Shown: positions 9,937 through 20,132, counted from the first letter of the stretch. The stretch: 64,000 bases of DNA from Flavobacteriales bacterium ALC-1 (GCA_000171875.1 ABHI01000001.1:310001-374000); one strand, 5' to 3'. The notes: a model not told the origin generated them from the sequence alone. Made by a program: numbers and translations.

Positions 9937-11571
9937 ATGGTTAAAAAATTACTATTTGTTGTTTTAATAGTATCTAATTTTGCATATTCTCAAAATACCG
10001 TAGGTACAATTTCTATTACGGAAGACGCCTATGAAGGCTACACCTTATTCACTACACATTTAAAATCTTACCTTATAAATAACTGCGGTGAGTTAATTAA
10101 TGAATGGACGAGCACATATTTACCAGGTAATTCAGTATATCTTCTACCTAATGGTAATTTATTAAGAGCTGGTCGTATAACAGACAGTATGAGCAACATA
10201 AATTTTGGTGGTACTGGTGGTGTTGTAGAATTATTTGATTGGGATGGTAACCTTTTATGGTCTTATATTTATTTCTCTAATGATTTTAGACAACACCATG
10301 ATGTGTACCCTTTACCAAATGGAAATGTTTTAATGCTTGCTGCTACAGTAATTAACCAAACTGATGCCATACAAGCAGGAAGAAACCCATTATTTTTACC
10401 AGACAATGAAATCTACAATGAGCAAATTTTAGAATTAGAACCTGTCGGAACAAATCAGGCTAATATAGTTTGGGAATGGAATATAAAAGACCATCTTATC
10501 CAAGATTTAGATAATACAAAAGATAATTTTGGTGTTGTTGAAGATAATCCTCAATTGGTAGATATTAATTTCTTTAATGGTTTAAATGGTGCTAACAATT
10601 GGCTACATATTAACTCCATGCAATATGACGAAACTTTAGATCAAATTGTTTTAAGCTCAAGACACTTAAGCGAAGTTTGGGTAATCGATCATTCAACGAC
10701 AACAGCTGAAGCTGCAACAAACTCTGGTGGAACTTATGGTAAAGGTGGGGATCTTCTATATCGTTGGGGAAACCCACAAGCATATAAGCAAGGAACAGTA
10801 AATGACAGAAAATTGTTTGGCCAACATTATCCGCATTTCATTCCTTCTGGATTACCTAATGAAGGGAAAATAATACTCTTTAATAATGGTTTTCAAAGAA
10901 CTCCAAGTTTCTCTCAAGTAGACATTATTACCCCTCCAGTAGTTAGTCCAGGTGTTTATCAATATACACCTAATACAGCTTATGGTCCTGTAAACTCAGA
11001 TTACACTTACACCGATTTATCTTCAGATCCTTCAGAATTCTATACTGCTATCCTAAGTAGTGCGCAACAATTACCTAATGGTCATATTTTGGTTTGCGAA
11101 GGTATAGACGGGAATGTTTTTGAATTAGACGCAAGTGACAATAAGGTATGGGAATATATAAACCCTATTCATAATGTTACTGGTAATACCACTAACCAAG
11201 GTGACCCTCCAAATGGTAGTCGACTTTTTAGAGCTATAAAATACCCTACAGATTATCCTGGATTTAATGGTAGAGATTTAACTCCTGGAATACCATTAGA
11301 AGGAAATCCCGATTTAACCCCTTGTAATAATTTGAGTGTATCTGATTTTGAAAATTCAATTGTAAATGTATATCCTAACCCTACAAAAGATATAATTTAT
11401 GTAAGCTCAATCAACACGATAGACAAAATTGAAGTTTACAATACTTTAGGTCATAAAATAAAAGAAACTCATAATAAATATGTAAATCTAGCCAAGCAAG
11501 CTAGTGGAATATATTTCTTGAAAATTTATTCTCAAAATAGCACAATTAGCAAAAAAATATTAAAACATTAG
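9937..11571 (+). CDS. Secreted arylsulfotransferase-like (ASST family) protein with T9SS sorting domain
   Basis: 544 residues. A signal peptide (about 1-18, NFAYSQ) precedes a beta-propeller with repeated LPNGNxL units (LLPNGNLLRAG, PLPNGNVLML, LPNGHILV) and a His-His pair at 120-121 in RQHHDVYPLPNG, characters of the arylsulfotransferase/ASST family, which moves sulfate between phenols through a phosphohistidine-like sulfohistidine. The last 75 residues (VNVYPNPTKD...GIYFLKIYS...KKILKH) are a type A T9SS C-terminal domain, so the protein should be exported by type IX secretion to the cell surface or medium. Enzymatic activity is inferred; a non-catalytic propeller is possible. Confidence 0.72.
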   Translation: MVKKLLFVVLIVSNFAYSQNTVGTISITEDAYEGYTLFTTHLKSYLINNCGELINEWTSTYLPGNSVYLLPNGNLLRAGRITDSMSNINFGGTGGVVELFDWDGNLLWSYIYFSNDFRQHHDVYPLPNGNVLMLAATVINQTDAIQAGRNPLFLPDNEIYNEQILELEPVGTNQANIVWEWNIKDHLIQDLDNTKDNFGVVEDNPQLVDINFFNGLNGANNWLHINSMQYDETLDQIVLSSRHLSEVWVIDHSTTTAEAATNSGGTYGKGGDLLYRWGNPQAYKQGTVNDRKLFGQHYPHFIPSGLPNEGKIILFNNGFQRTPSFSQVDIITPPVVSPGVYQYTPNTAYGPVNSDYTYTDLSSDPSEFYTAILSSAQQLPNGHILVCEGIDGNVFELDASDNKVWEYINPIHNVTGNTTNQGDPPNGSRLFRAIKYPTDYPGFNGRDLTPGIPLEGNPDLTPCNNLSVSDFENSIVNVYPNPTKDIIYVSSINTIDKIEVYNTLGHKIKETHNKYVNLAKQASGIYFLKIYSQNSTISKKILKH

Positions 11572-11695
11572 AGTTTATATTTTGATGATTTAAATATAGA
11601 TTTTCCCAATCTAAAACTTCCTTAATTACTTCGTAACTAACTGAGCAACATTGGTTAGCCTAAATTTTCATTAAACACATTCGTTGCGTTAATCT

Positions 11696-11714
11696 TTATG
11701 TTAAATTAACATAA
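11696..11714. promoter_or_regulatory. Perfect 19-bp palindrome upstream of susC (candidate operator)
   Basis: TTATGTTAA-A-TTAACATAA, 9-bp arms around a single base, 106 bases before the SusC-like ATG in a 248-base gap. I find no perfect TAnnTTTG box in the same gap, so promoter position is unclear. A regulator-binding site is inferred from symmetry only. Confidence 0.35.
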
Positions 11715-11819
11715 GAGTTAGGTAATCCTTAATTTTAACTTAAAAAAATTCAATAATTCTTGTTTGTTTAACAATTTATTATGAATTTTACAAGAACTAA
11801 TTATCAACTATAATAAATT

Positions 11820-14800
11820 ATGAAAATCAATTTCAAAGGAATTTTGACGCTATTCCTAGCGTTAATTGTGCAATTATCTTTTGCACAAGAAAAAACAGTT
11901 TCTGGTACAGTTTCAGACGAATCAGGGCTTCCATTACCAGGTGTAAACATTCTTGTTAAAGGAACTACCAATGGTAAGCAAACAGACATAGATGGTAAGT
12001 ATACTATTGATGTTAATGTTGGGGACGTTTTAGTATTCTCTTATGTTAGTTTTGCAACTCAATCTATTACAGTAGGAGAGGCAAACACTATAAATGTTAC
12101 CCTTAAAGAGGATGTTTCTGTATTAGACGAAGTAGTTATTACTGCATTAGGTCTAGAGAAAAAGAAAGACGATGACCTTAGTTCTACATCTATTGTAAAA
12201 GTAGATCAATTAAAGAAGTCTGGTGAAGCTGGTGTTTTACAAGCGCTATCAGGTAAAACTTCTGGAGTTAATATCACGAGAAACTCAGGTGATCCTGGAG
12301 CTGGTGCTTATATCCAGATTCGTGGACAAAATACCATATTAGGTGATAGCAGTCCATTAATAGTAGTTGACGGAGCTATTGTTTCTAACAATTCTATTGG
12401 AGGTGGAACAGGTGGTGTTGTACAACAATCGCGTTTAAATGATATTAACCAAGAAGATATTGAGTCTATTTCTGTATTAAAAGGTGCTTCTGCTGCTGCT
12501 GTTTACGGTACTGGTGCTGCAAATGGTGTAATTGTTATTAAAACTAAACGTGGCTCTAGAGGAGGTAAAAGATGGAATATAGAATATAAAAATAGTTTTT
12601 CATTTGACCAAGTTAATGTTGAATGGGAAAAACAAGGCATTTACGGACAAGGAAATGGTGGTGTTGATCATTTAACAGGATCTGGTTTATCTAATACTGG
12701 TAACACTTATGGTGGACGAATAGATGCAAGATCTGGTGCTGCTGATGTAATAGATACTAGTGGGGCTTATTTCGAAGCTGCTAATGGAACTCTTTATTAT
12801 CCTGTTACTCAGAGAAATTCTACAGCGGTATATAACAAAGCTAACAGAGATGCCGTATTTAAAACGGGGGTAACCAATGAAAACAATATTAGTTTCAGTC
12901 ATTCTGGTGACGATTCTAGAACATTTGTTAGTTTATCTAACTGGGATCAAGATGGTATTTACAACGGAGCATCCGATTACAGAAGAACTAGTGTAAGATT
13001 AAACAGTGATGTTGATTTTTCAGATCGATTTACTTTAAAGTTATCATCAACATATATAGATATAGAATCTAATAGAGTACAAACTGGATCTAACCTTAAT
13101 GGATTATATCTTGGATACCTAAGAACATCTCCAGATTTTGATATTAGAGATTATGTAGGTACACATTTTGATGCAGCAGGTATTCCAACACCAAACTCTC
13201 ATAGAGGTTACAGACAACATTTAGGATCTAGAAGAACGTTTAATGCTACAGATGGTACGTTTAGCTACAATTCACCATCATACAACAATCCTTTATGGAC
13301 AACTAATAAGCAAAAGAATTTAAACGATGTAAGTCGTTTTATAATTGCGCCAGAGGCTAACTTCAAAATTAATGATAACCTATTATTAACAGGACGTTAC
13401 AGTATGGATTATTACCAAGATAACCGTTTAAGTTACGAACCAGCTGGTTCTGCTGGTGATGGTACAAATGGTGAATATGAAGAAGATAGAATAACAGAAT
13501 CTAACCAAAATATTAATCTTTTCCTTACTGGTAATTTTGATATTATGGATGATTTAAGAATGGATTTTACAGTTGGAACTCAATTTTTTCAGAGAAAATA
13601 CAAACGTTTATCTTCTGAAGAATCTAACTTTACTAACCCAGACGAAATATTCTTAAATGGTGGTAATGCTGTATCTACTAATTCTAATTTTGATGATTAT
13701 ATTCTTAAAACTAGAAAATCTGGTGCATTTGCAGTATTGAATTTCGATTACAAAAATGAGTTTTTATTTGAACTTACTGCTAGAGGTGAATATTTATCTG
13801 AACTACCAAATGCAGGCATGATATTTTACCCAAGTGCATCTGCAGGTTGGAACTTTACTAAATATTTAGAAAACTCAGATTGGTTCTCATTTGGTAAGCT
13901 AAGAGCTTCTTATGGTGAAGTTGGTATTGGACCGGACGCATACAAAACTGATAACTATTTAACTACAGGTGGTGTAGGTTCTGGTTGGGGTGATGGTTAT
14001 GATGGTGCTTCTTACGGTAATCCACTTACTCGAGCTTCACTTAGAGGAAACCCAGATTTAAAAGAAGAGCGTGTTAAAGAAATGGAAATCGGTTTTGATA
14101 CTCGTTTCTTTGATAATAGATTAAGCTTATCAGCAACCTATTATGACAGAACTACAGAAGATGCATTATTAGAATTACCTATTCCTAACTCTACAGGTTT
14201 TGACAGCCAAGTATTAAATGCTGCACAAATCTCTAATAAAGGTATTGAATTAGATTTATCTGGTAAAATCATCAATAATGCAGATTTACAATGGAATATG
14301 AATATCAGTTATACAAAGAATACAAGTCTTGTTGAAGATATGGCAGGTAGTGCTTTCTTTGGTCTAAATGGTTTTACATCTAACTCATCTGGTGTTGCAG
14401 AAGGACAACCTTTTGGAATTATAAGAGGTACACGATATGCTAGAGATGATAATGGTGATTATATTTTAAATGCAAATGGATTCCCTACTGCTTCACCAAC
14501 TACAGATTTTATAAGTGACCCTAATCCAGACTGGAGAGGTGGTTTAGGAACTTCTGTTTCATATAAAGGGTTTACTTTATCTGCTCAATTTGAGACTTCT
14601 CAAGGTAATGATGTATGGAATGGTACTAGAGGTGTATTAACACACTTTGGTATTCACCCAGACACAGCTGTTGAAACTGTTGCATCTCAAGACTTAGTTA
14701 CTGCTGGTGGAGATATAATACCTGCAGGTACTACGTTCAGAGGAATTGAGCGAGATTTTGGTGCAGGACCAGTTGCTATTAACCAAGATTGGTGGCAAGG

Positions 14801-15089
14801 TAATGGTGGTGGATTTGGTGATGTTGGAGAAAACTTCCACGAAGATGCGTCATGGACGAGATTAAGAGAAGTTTCTTTATTTTACACTTTACCAAGAGAT
14901 ATTGTTTCTAAAATAGGCATGACTAATGCAGAGATTGGAGTGACAGGACGTAATTTAGTTCTATGGACAAAAGTAGAAGGATTTGACCCAGATAATAACT
15001 TAACTGGTGCATCTAAAGGTCGTGGATTAGAATACTTTAGTAACCCTGGAACAAAATCATTCTTAACAACAATAAGATTATCATTCTAA
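11820..15089 (+). CDS. SusC/RagA-family TonB-dependent outer membrane transporter
   Basis: 1089 residues. Signal peptide about 1-22 (LIVQLSFAQ), a carboxypeptidase-regulatory-like domain (about 25-100, VSGTVSDESGLPLPGVNILVKGT), a TonB-box region (LDEVVITALG), a plug domain containing VDGAIV and GASAAAVYGTGAANGVIVIKTKRG, and a 22-strand-type barrel ending LTTIRLSF. SusC proteins import ligands captured by their SusD lid, powered by TonB. It is followed by its susD partner after 21 bases. No glycoside hydrolase, sulfatase or peptidase is adjacent, so the nutrient cannot be named. Confidence 0.93.
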   Translation: MKINFKGILTLFLALIVQLSFAQEKTVSGTVSDESGLPLPGVNILVKGTTNGKQTDIDGKYTIDVNVGDVLVFSYVSFATQSITVGEANTINVTLKEDVSVLDEVVITALGLEKKKDDDLSSTSIVKVDQLKKSGEAGVLQALSGKTSGVNITRNSGDPGAGAYIQIRGQNTILGDSSPLIVVDGAIVSNNSIGGGTGGVVQQSRLNDINQEDIESISVLKGASAAAVYGTGAANGVIVIKTKRGSRGGKRWNIEYKNSFSFDQVNVEWEKQGIYGQGNGGVDHLTGSGLSNTGNTYGGRIDARSGAADVIDTSGAYFEAANGTLYYPVTQRNSTAVYNKANRDAVFKTGVTNENNISFSHSGDDSRTFVSLSNWDQDGIYNGASDYRRTSVRLNSDVDFSDRFTLKLSSTYIDIESNRVQTGSNLNGLYLGYLRTSPDFDIRDYVGTHFDAAGIPTPNSHRGYRQHLGSRRTFNATDGTFSYNSPSYNNPLWTTNKQKNLNDVSRFIIAPEANFKINDNLLLTGRYSMDYYQDNRLSYEPAGSAGDGTNGEYEEDRITESNQNINLFLTGNFDIMDDLRMDFTVGTQFFQRKYKRLSSEESNFTNPDEIFLNGGNAVSTNSNFDDYILKTRKSGAFAVLNFDYKNEFLFELTARGEYLSELPNAGMIFYPSASAGWNFTKYLENSDWFSFGKLRASYGEVGIGPDAYKTDNYLTTGGVGSGWGDGYDGASYGNPLTRASLRGNPDLKEERVKEMEIGFDTRFFDNRLSLSATYYDRTTEDALLELPIPNSTGFDSQVLNAAQISNKGIELDLSGKIINNADLQWNMNISYTKNTSLVEDMAGSAFFGLNGFTSNSSGVAEGQPFGIIRGTRYARDDNGDYILNANGFPTASPTTDFISDPNPDWRGGLGTSVSYKGFTLSAQFETSQGNDVWNGTRGVLTHFGIHPDTAVETVASQDLVTAGGDIIPAGTTFRGIERDFGAGPVAINQDWWQGNGGGFGDVGENFHEDASWTRLREVSLFYTLPRDIVSKIGMTNAEIGVTGRNLVLWTKVEGFDPDNNLTGASKGRGLEYFSNPGTKSFLTTIRLSF

Positions 15090-15110
15090 TAAAAATTAAA
15101 TTATTATAAA

Positions 15111-16433
15111 ATGAAAAAAATAACATATTTATTCTCGTTTATAGTATTGGCTTTGGCATTAGCTTGCGAGTCTTATACTGAAGATTTAAATACCGACCCA
15201 AATCAATTTAGTAGTGCACCGCCAGAACTTATTATTGGGCAAGCGCAATTAGGTTGGATGCAACTTGTAACTAGCAATAATGCAAGATATGCTGGCATTT
15301 TCATGAACCATTTTACAGGTGAAGATCGACAGTACGTAGCTGTAAATCAATACTCAACTACAGCTTCAGATTATGATGATACTTGGGATGATTCTTTTGT
15401 AGATGGTATAGCAGCAGCACAATTAACTAAACAACTAGCATCTGAAGGAGGAAATACAATCCTTGTTGGTATCTCTCAAATTTGTGAGGCAGCAATTTTT
15501 GGAGAAATGGCAGCACTTTTTGGAGATATTCCATTTTCTCAAGCTAATGATGTAGAAAATTTTCCAGAACCTGCTTATGATTCACAAGCAGATGTTTTAG
15601 CTGGGATTCAAACTTTATTAGATCAGGCTATTACTAATGTTGGTTCAGCTGACGCATCTTTATATGCTGGTAATAGATTGTCTAGTGGAGCTACATGGGC
15701 TGAAGTGGCGCATTCTTTAAAAGCACGTTATTATTTAATTGCTAAAGATTATCCAAATGCTTTAATTAGTGCTCGTAATGGTATCGATACTCCAGAAAAA
15801 AGCCTAGTAACTCAACATACAACCTCTAGTGATACTGAAAATTTATATTATCAGTTTATGGTTGATGAGCGCGATGGGTATTTAGGAGCAACAGAATCTC
15901 ATTTGCTACATCTGCTAAATGGTACTGCGGCAAGAGTTATTGCTACACCAGGAGATGCTGATAGATTAGATTTCTATTTTACACCTTATAGCGATGGAAC
16001 TGGGCATGCGCCTAATGTTACTGATACAGGTGTATTTGCAGAAACTGCACCTATGAATATAATTTCTTATGAAGAGGTTAAATTAATTGAAGCTGAAGCT
16101 GCTAATCGTACTGGTGATGCTGGTGATGTTACAGCTTTTAATGAATTAAGAGGATATTTAGCTTCACAATATGGTGGAAGTTTCCCTGATACTGCATCTG
16201 CTTCAGCTAGTGCAGCATTACTAATGGAAATTATAGAAGAAAAATACATCACTTTAATTGGTGACCTTCAGCCATACCATGATATAAGACGTACTGCTAA
16301 TATGCTAAATGTACCGCCTAAAACAGGTTCTGTTATACCACAGCGTTTTATATATCCTCAAGTAGAAATAGATGCTAACGGAAATGTTCCATCTCCTCTA
16401 CCAGGATTATTTGACCCAACACCTATTAATTAA
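15111..16433 (+). CDS. SusD/RagB-like substrate-binding lipoprotein
   Basis: 440 residues with a lipoprotein signal ending LALALAC (lipid-bearing Cys19 or so) followed by the family hallmark DLNTDPNQF. The all-helical TPR-like SusD fold is suggested by AHSLKARYYLIAKDYPNAL and by SYEEVKLIEAEAANRTGD, the usual SusD C-terminal helix. The length and the QFSSAPPELIIGQAQ opening resemble the SusD-like 2 subgroup. It forms the surface lid of the upstream SusC. A strong terminator 31 bases after the stop ends the unit, so this is a minimal two-gene susCD locus. Confidence 0.9.
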   Translation: MKKITYLFSFIVLALALACESYTEDLNTDPNQFSSAPPELIIGQAQLGWMQLVTSNNARYAGIFMNHFTGEDRQYVAVNQYSTTASDYDDTWDDSFVDGIAAAQLTKQLASEGGNTILVGISQICEAAIFGEMAALFGDIPFSQANDVENFPEPAYDSQADVLAGIQTLLDQAITNVGSADASLYAGNRLSSGATWAEVAHSLKARYYLIAKDYPNALISARNGIDTPEKSLVTQHTTSSDTENLYYQFMVDERDGYLGATESHLLHLLNGTAARVIATPGDADRLDFYFTPYSDGTGHAPNVTDTGVFAETAPMNIISYEEVKLIEAEAANRTGDAGDVTAFNELRGYLASQYGGSFPDTASASASAALLMEIIEEKYITLIGDLQPYHDIRRTANMLNVPPKTGSVIPQRFIYPQVEIDANGNVPSPLPGLFDPTPIN

Positions 16434-16463
16434 ATTTTAAAGAGTTAGTTTCTTAAAATTGAC

Positions 16464-16496
16464 AAAAGACCAGCTATGCATATAGCTGGTCTTTTT
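16464..16496 (+). terminator. Intrinsic terminator after susD
   Basis: AAAAGACCAGCTAT (16464-16477), loop GCAT, ATAGCTGGTCTTTT (16482-16495) and a further T. A 14-bp perfect stem with a T-run is a strong rho-independent terminator closing susCD. Confidence 0.92.
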
Positions 16497-16546
16497 AATT
16501 ATAAAATTTCAACTTTTACCTTACATTAAATTAAATAAGGAATATA

Positions 16547-16554
16547 TACCTTTG
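16547..16554 (+). promoter_or_regulatory. -7 promoter box of rlmB, 4 nt from ATG
   Basis: TACCTTTG followed by TCAA and then ATG. With the start point expected 4 to 7 bases after the box, the transcript would begin at or next to the start codon, so the mRNA is probably leaderless. No good -33 TTTG is seen at the expected spacing. Confidence 0.6.
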
Positions 16555-16558
16555 TCAA

Positions 16559-17293
16559 ATGAAAAATGAAACTACAATTTTTGGAATTAGAGCCATTATA
16601 GAAGCTATTAAATCTGGAAAAACTATAGATAAAGTTTTTATGCAAAAAGGATTACGAGGTGAGTTATTTCAGGAATTAGAACATTTACTTAGATCTGAAA
16701 GTATAAATTCTTCTTATGTACCTGTTGAAAAATTAAACCGCTTAACACGAGGCAATCATCAAGGTGCTGTCGCTCAAATATCACCTATTGCTTTTCATAA
16801 TATTGATGACTTGGTTATGCAAGTTATAGAATCTGGTAAAACTCCATTGTTTCTTTTATTAGATCAATTAAGTGATGTTAGAAATTTTGGCGCTATTGTA
16901 CGTACTGCAGAGTGTACAGGAGTAAATGGAATTATTATTCAGAAAAAAGGTGGAGCACCTATAAATGGTGATACCATTAAGACAAGTGCTGGTGCTATTT
17001 TTAAAATACCAGTTTGCAAAGTAGATCATATAAAAGATGCTGTATTCCATATGCAATCATCAGGAATTAAAGTTATTGCAGCTACTGAAAAGGCAAACGA
17101 TTTTGTATATGATGTTTCTTTTAAAGAACCTTGTGCTATAATTATGGGATCTGAAGGACGAGGTATTAATCCTTCCGTTTTAAAAGTTGTTGACGCAAAA
17201 GCTAAGCTTCCAATTTTAGGTGAGATAGAATCTCTAAATGTTTCTGTAGCTTGTGGTGCATTTTTATATGAAGCAGTAAGGCAACGATCTTAA
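16559..17293 (+). CDS. rlmB: 23S rRNA (guanosine-2'-O-)-methyltransferase RlmB, SpoU/TrmH family
   Basis: 244 residues. An N-terminal substrate-binding domain (IFGIRAIIEAIKSGKTIDKVF) is followed by a SPOUT domain with motif 1 DQLSDVRNFGAIVRTAECTG, motif 2 IIMGSEGRGI and motif 3 ESLNVSVACGAFLYEAVRQ, which make the knotted SAM site and hold the catalytic Arg/Asn. The enzyme 2'-O-methylates G2251 in the P-loop of 23S rRNA. It is a single-gene unit between a terminator and a convergent rhomboid gene 14 bases away. A TrmH-type tRNA enzyme is a less likely alternative. Confidence 0.9.
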   Translation: MKNETTIFGIRAIIEAIKSGKTIDKVFMQKGLRGELFQELEHLLRSESINSSYVPVEKLNRLTRGNHQGAVAQISPIAFHNIDDLVMQVIESGKTPLFLLLDQLSDVRNFGAIVRTAECTGVNGIIIQKKGGAPINGDTIKTSAGAIFKIPVCKVDHIKDAVFHMQSSGIKVIAATEKANDFVYDVSFKEPCAIIMGSEGRGINPSVLKVVDAKAKLPILGEIESLNVSVACGAFLYEAVRQRS

Positions 17294-17307
17294 GTATTTA
17301 GTTAAAA

Positions 17308-18060
17308 CTAGTCTTCTTTCTTCTTAAAAATATATTTGATTTTTGGCACTTGATTTTTTTCGAGTTCAGAATCAATTTCTAGTTCAACATCTTCCTCTGG
17401 TTCAAATTCAATAAAGTTTCCGTTTTCATCAAAATGACGCATAAATGGGTCATCTTCTTCATTATAATCTGGTTGCTCCCATTTGTATATTTCAGGTTTT
17501 GCAACTTGTTTTCTAAAGATTAAGGCAAAAACTAATCCTGTAATCAATCCACCTAAATGCCCTTCCCAAGACATTCCTGATTTTATAGGAAACACATACC
17601 AAATCATACTTCCATATAAAAAAATCACCATTAAAGACAATGCAATAAGCCTATAATGTTTTGCAAAAATACCTTTAAAGAAAATGAAGCTTACTAGTAC
17701 ATAAATCAATCCACTGGCTCCAATATGATTTCCTCCACTTCCAATTATCCATGTTAAAAGTCCGGATAATATAATGCCATACAAAATCACTTTCCACGCA
17801 ATTCTTTTATAGAAATAAAACAATGCTAAAGACAATACAAAAAGCGGAATAGAATTATTGTATAAATGATTAATATCCCCATGTAAAAACGGACTTGTGA
17901 AAATTCCTAAAAGCCCTTCAATTCTTTGAGGTCTAATACCATACGCTTTAATACCATAATCCACACGTACTTGGTACCAAAACACTAACCACTCCAAAAA
18001 TAAGATCATCAAAGGGTATAAGATGACATTATTAGAATATTTAAATTGTTGTGATGACAT
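17308..18060 (-). CDS. Rhomboid-family intramembrane serine protease
   Basis: 250 residues with about six membrane helices. The catalytic serine is Ser116 in HIGASGLIY, the catalytic histidine is His168 in SWEGHLGG, and the HGDINHLYNNS motif (60-70) supplies the oxyanion-hole His/Asn. Rhomboids cut membrane proteins inside the bilayer. After the last helix, about 65 residues form a very acidic cytoplasmic tail (EEDDPFMRHFDENGNF, EPEEDVELEIDSELE). It is divergent from rarA and has a TAAATTTG -7 box about 25 bases upstream of its ATG. Substrate unknown. Confidence 0.9.
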   Translation of the reverse strand: MSSQQFKYSNNVILYPLMILFLEWLVFWYQVRVDYGIKAYGIRPQRIEGLLGIFTSPFLHGDINHLYNNSIPLFVLSLALFYFYKRIAWKVILYGIILSGLLTWIIGSGGNHIGASGLIYVLVSFIFFKGIFAKHYRLIALSLMVIFLYGSMIWYVFPIKSGMSWEGHLGGLITGLVFALIFRKQVAKPEIYKWEQPDYNEEDDPFMRHFDENGNFIEFEPEEDVELEIDSELEKNQVPKIKYIFKKKED

Positions 18061-18154
18061 ATTATGGTTTACTTCAAATTTATAACCAAAAGTTAATTCT
18101 ATGAAATATTGTCAGAAGTGTTTCATTATTCTTAAAACTCTCAAACGCATTTTG

Positions 18155-18162
18155 TAATTTTG
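18155..18162 (+). promoter_or_regulatory. -7 promoter box of rarA, 4 nt from ATG
   Basis: TAATTTTG, then AGTT, then the ATG at 18167. Same geometry as rlmB and gbsR, again pointing to a leaderless transcript. Confidence 0.6.
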
Positions 18163-18166
18163 AGTT

Positions 18167-19444
18167 ATGAATACTCCATTAGCTGAACGACTACGTCCTA
18201 AGATCTTAAACGACTACCTAAGTCAACAGCATTTGGTGGGCAAGGATGGCATGTTGTATCAGCAAATAAAAAGCGGAGTGATTCCGTCTTTGATACTTTG
18301 GGGACCACCAGGAATAGGAAAAACAACATTAGCGAATATTATTGCTAACGAATCTGAGCGTCCATTTTTTAAGCTTAGTGCTATAAATTCTGGTGTAAAA
18401 GATATAAGAGAAGTCATTGATAAGGCCAAAAAAAGTGGCGGATTATTTACTGCTAAAAATCCAATCTTATTTATTGACGAAATTCATCGATTTAGCAAAT
18501 CGCAACAAGATTCACTCTTAGAAGCTGTAGAAAAAGGTTGGGTAACTTTAATTGGAGCAACCACAGAAAACCCTAGCTTTGAAGTCATTTCTGCACTACT
18601 CTCGCGTTGCCAAGTTTATACTTTAAATGCATTTAGTAAAGCTGATTTAGAGGCTTTACTACAACGCGCTATAAAAGAAGATGATACCATTTCAAAATTA
18701 AAAATTAAACTCAAGGAAACCGAAGCCTTGTTAAGATTCTCTGGTGGAGATGCTAGAAAATTGCTCAATATTTTTGAATTACTTGTAACGTCGTTTGATA
18801 CTGAACCTATAGTTATCACGAATGAACTTGTAACAAAGCAAGTACAAAATAAAGCGGCGCGTTACGATAAAACTGGTGAGCAACATTATGATATTATTTC
18901 AGCATTTATAAAATCGATTAGAGGTAGTGACCCAAATGCGGCAGTTTATTATTTAGCTCGAATGATTGAAGGTGGCGAAGATGTGAAATTTATAGCCAGA
19001 CGCTTGCTTATTTTAGCTAGTGAAGATATTGGTAACGCCAACCCAACTGCTTTAGTTATAGCAAACAACACGTTTCAGGCAGTATCTGTAATTGGTAATC
19101 CAGAATCTCGTATTATATTGAGTCAATGCACTACGTATTTAGCAAGCTCTCCAAAAAGTAATGCTGCATATGAGGCTATTAATAAAGCTCAACAATTAGT
19201 AAAAGACACTGGAGACTTGTCTGTACCTTTATCCATTAGAAATGCACCGACTAAACTGATGAAGGAATTGGGTTATGGAGACCAATACAAGTATGCACAC
19301 AGTTACGACAACAACTTTGCTGAACATGAATTTTTGCCTGACGAAATTGCAAATACCAAGCTTTACAATCCAGGAAATAATGCTAGAGAACAAGCGCAAC
19401 GTAATTACTTAAAAGCCCTTTGGAAAGAAAAATATGGTTATTAA
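18167..19444 (+). CDS. rarA: Replication-associated recombination protein A (MgsA/RarA AAA+ ATPase)
   Basis: 425 residues. It opens with [22 protein letters not shown], then Walker [11 protein letters not shown] (about residues 45-54), Walker [11 protein letters not shown], sensor 1 [11 protein letters not shown] and the C-terminal tetramerisation domain ([26 protein letters not shown]). RarA acts on stalled replication forks with SSB, related to clamp-loader subunits. Length is normal. It is convergent with the HAD gene, one base apart, and shares a divergent control region with the rhomboid gene. Confidence 0.93.
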   Translation: MNTPLAERLRPKILNDYLSQQHLVGKDGMLYQQIKSGVIPSLILWGPPGIGKTTLANIIANESERPFFKLSAINSGVKDIREVIDKAKKSGGLFTAKNPILFIDEIHRFSKSQQDSLLEAVEKGWVTLIGATTENPSFEVISALLSRCQVYTLNAFSKADLEALLQRAIKEDDTISKLKIKLKETEALLRFSGGDARKLLNIFELLVTSFDTEPIVITNELVTKQVQNKAARYDKTGEQHYDIISAFIKSIRGSDPNAAVYYLARMIEGGEDVKFIARRLLILASEDIGNANPTALVIANNTFQAVSVIGNPESRIILSQCTTYLASSPKSNAAYEAINKAQQLVKDTGDLSVPLSIRNAPTKLMKELGYGDQYKYAHSYDNNFAEHEFLPDEIANTKLYNPGNNAREQAQRNYLKALWKEKYGY

Positions 19445-19445
19445 A

Positions 19446-20132
19446 TTATAATAATTCTTGAAGCGTTTTTAATTCAATAACACGTTTATAATTATGATTT
19501 CGGTGATTATCTTTGTAATCAAAATGAATGGTATCCATGCCTATATTATGAGCCCCTTCAATATCTGCTTCTAGGCTGTCACCAATCATTATACTTTCAT
19601 GTGCATGAGCATCAGCTATATTTAGAGCAAAATTAAAAATTCTTGGGTTTGGTTTCTTTACGCCAACCATTTCAGAATTAGTAATACTTTTAAAATAATG
19701 CTTAATGTTAGAATTGATCATTTTTCGTTCTTGAGCTTCTTCAAACCCATTGGTAATAATATGTAATTGATACTTATTCTTAAGGTAATCTAAGATTTCA
19801 AACGTACCATCAAACAAATGGTTAAAAGTTGTTAAATGATCAATATAAGCTACTGATAAATGATTAATCATATCATCTTCGACTTTAATACTAATAGTAT
19901 CAAAAGCTTCTCTCAGTCTCCCATATCGCAAAGCTGATTTAGTTACTTTTTCTTCTCTGTATAATTTCCAATAATTTAGATTTATAGGTTCATATACCTG
20001 CAGAAAATCGTCAAGTCTAACATCTATATGGTTGAGTTCAAAAATCTTTTCAAAAGTTAATCCAGAGTTTTTATCAAAATCCCAAAGGGTATGGTCTAAG
20101 TCAAAAAATACATGCTTTATAGTCTTGCTCAT
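19446..20132 (-). CDS. HAD-superfamily hydrolase, YjjG-like 5'-nucleotidase
   Basis: 228 residues. Motif I FFDLDHTLWDF (nucleophile Asp11, acid/base Asp13), a helical cap, motif II near HIITNGF, motif III lysine in GVKKPNPRIF and motif IV MIGDSLEADIEGA. The order and the DHTLWDFDKNS start match YjjG, which removes phosphate from non-canonical pyrimidine nucleotides. Its ATG overlaps the end of the upstream deacetylase-like gene by 4 bases, so the two are cotranscribed with radC. Exact substrate is inferred. Confidence 0.82.
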   Translation of the reverse strand: MSKTIKHVFFDLDHTLWDFDKNSGLTFEKIFELNHIDVRLDDFLQVYEPINLNYWKLYREEKVTKSALRYGRLREAFDTISIKVEDDMINHLSVAYIDHLTTFNHLFDGTFEILDYLKNKYQLHIITNGFEEAQERKMINSNIKHYFKSITNSEMVGVKKPNPRIFNFALNIADAHAHESIMIGDSLEADIEGAHNIGMDTIHFDYKDNHRNHNYKRVIELKTLQELL

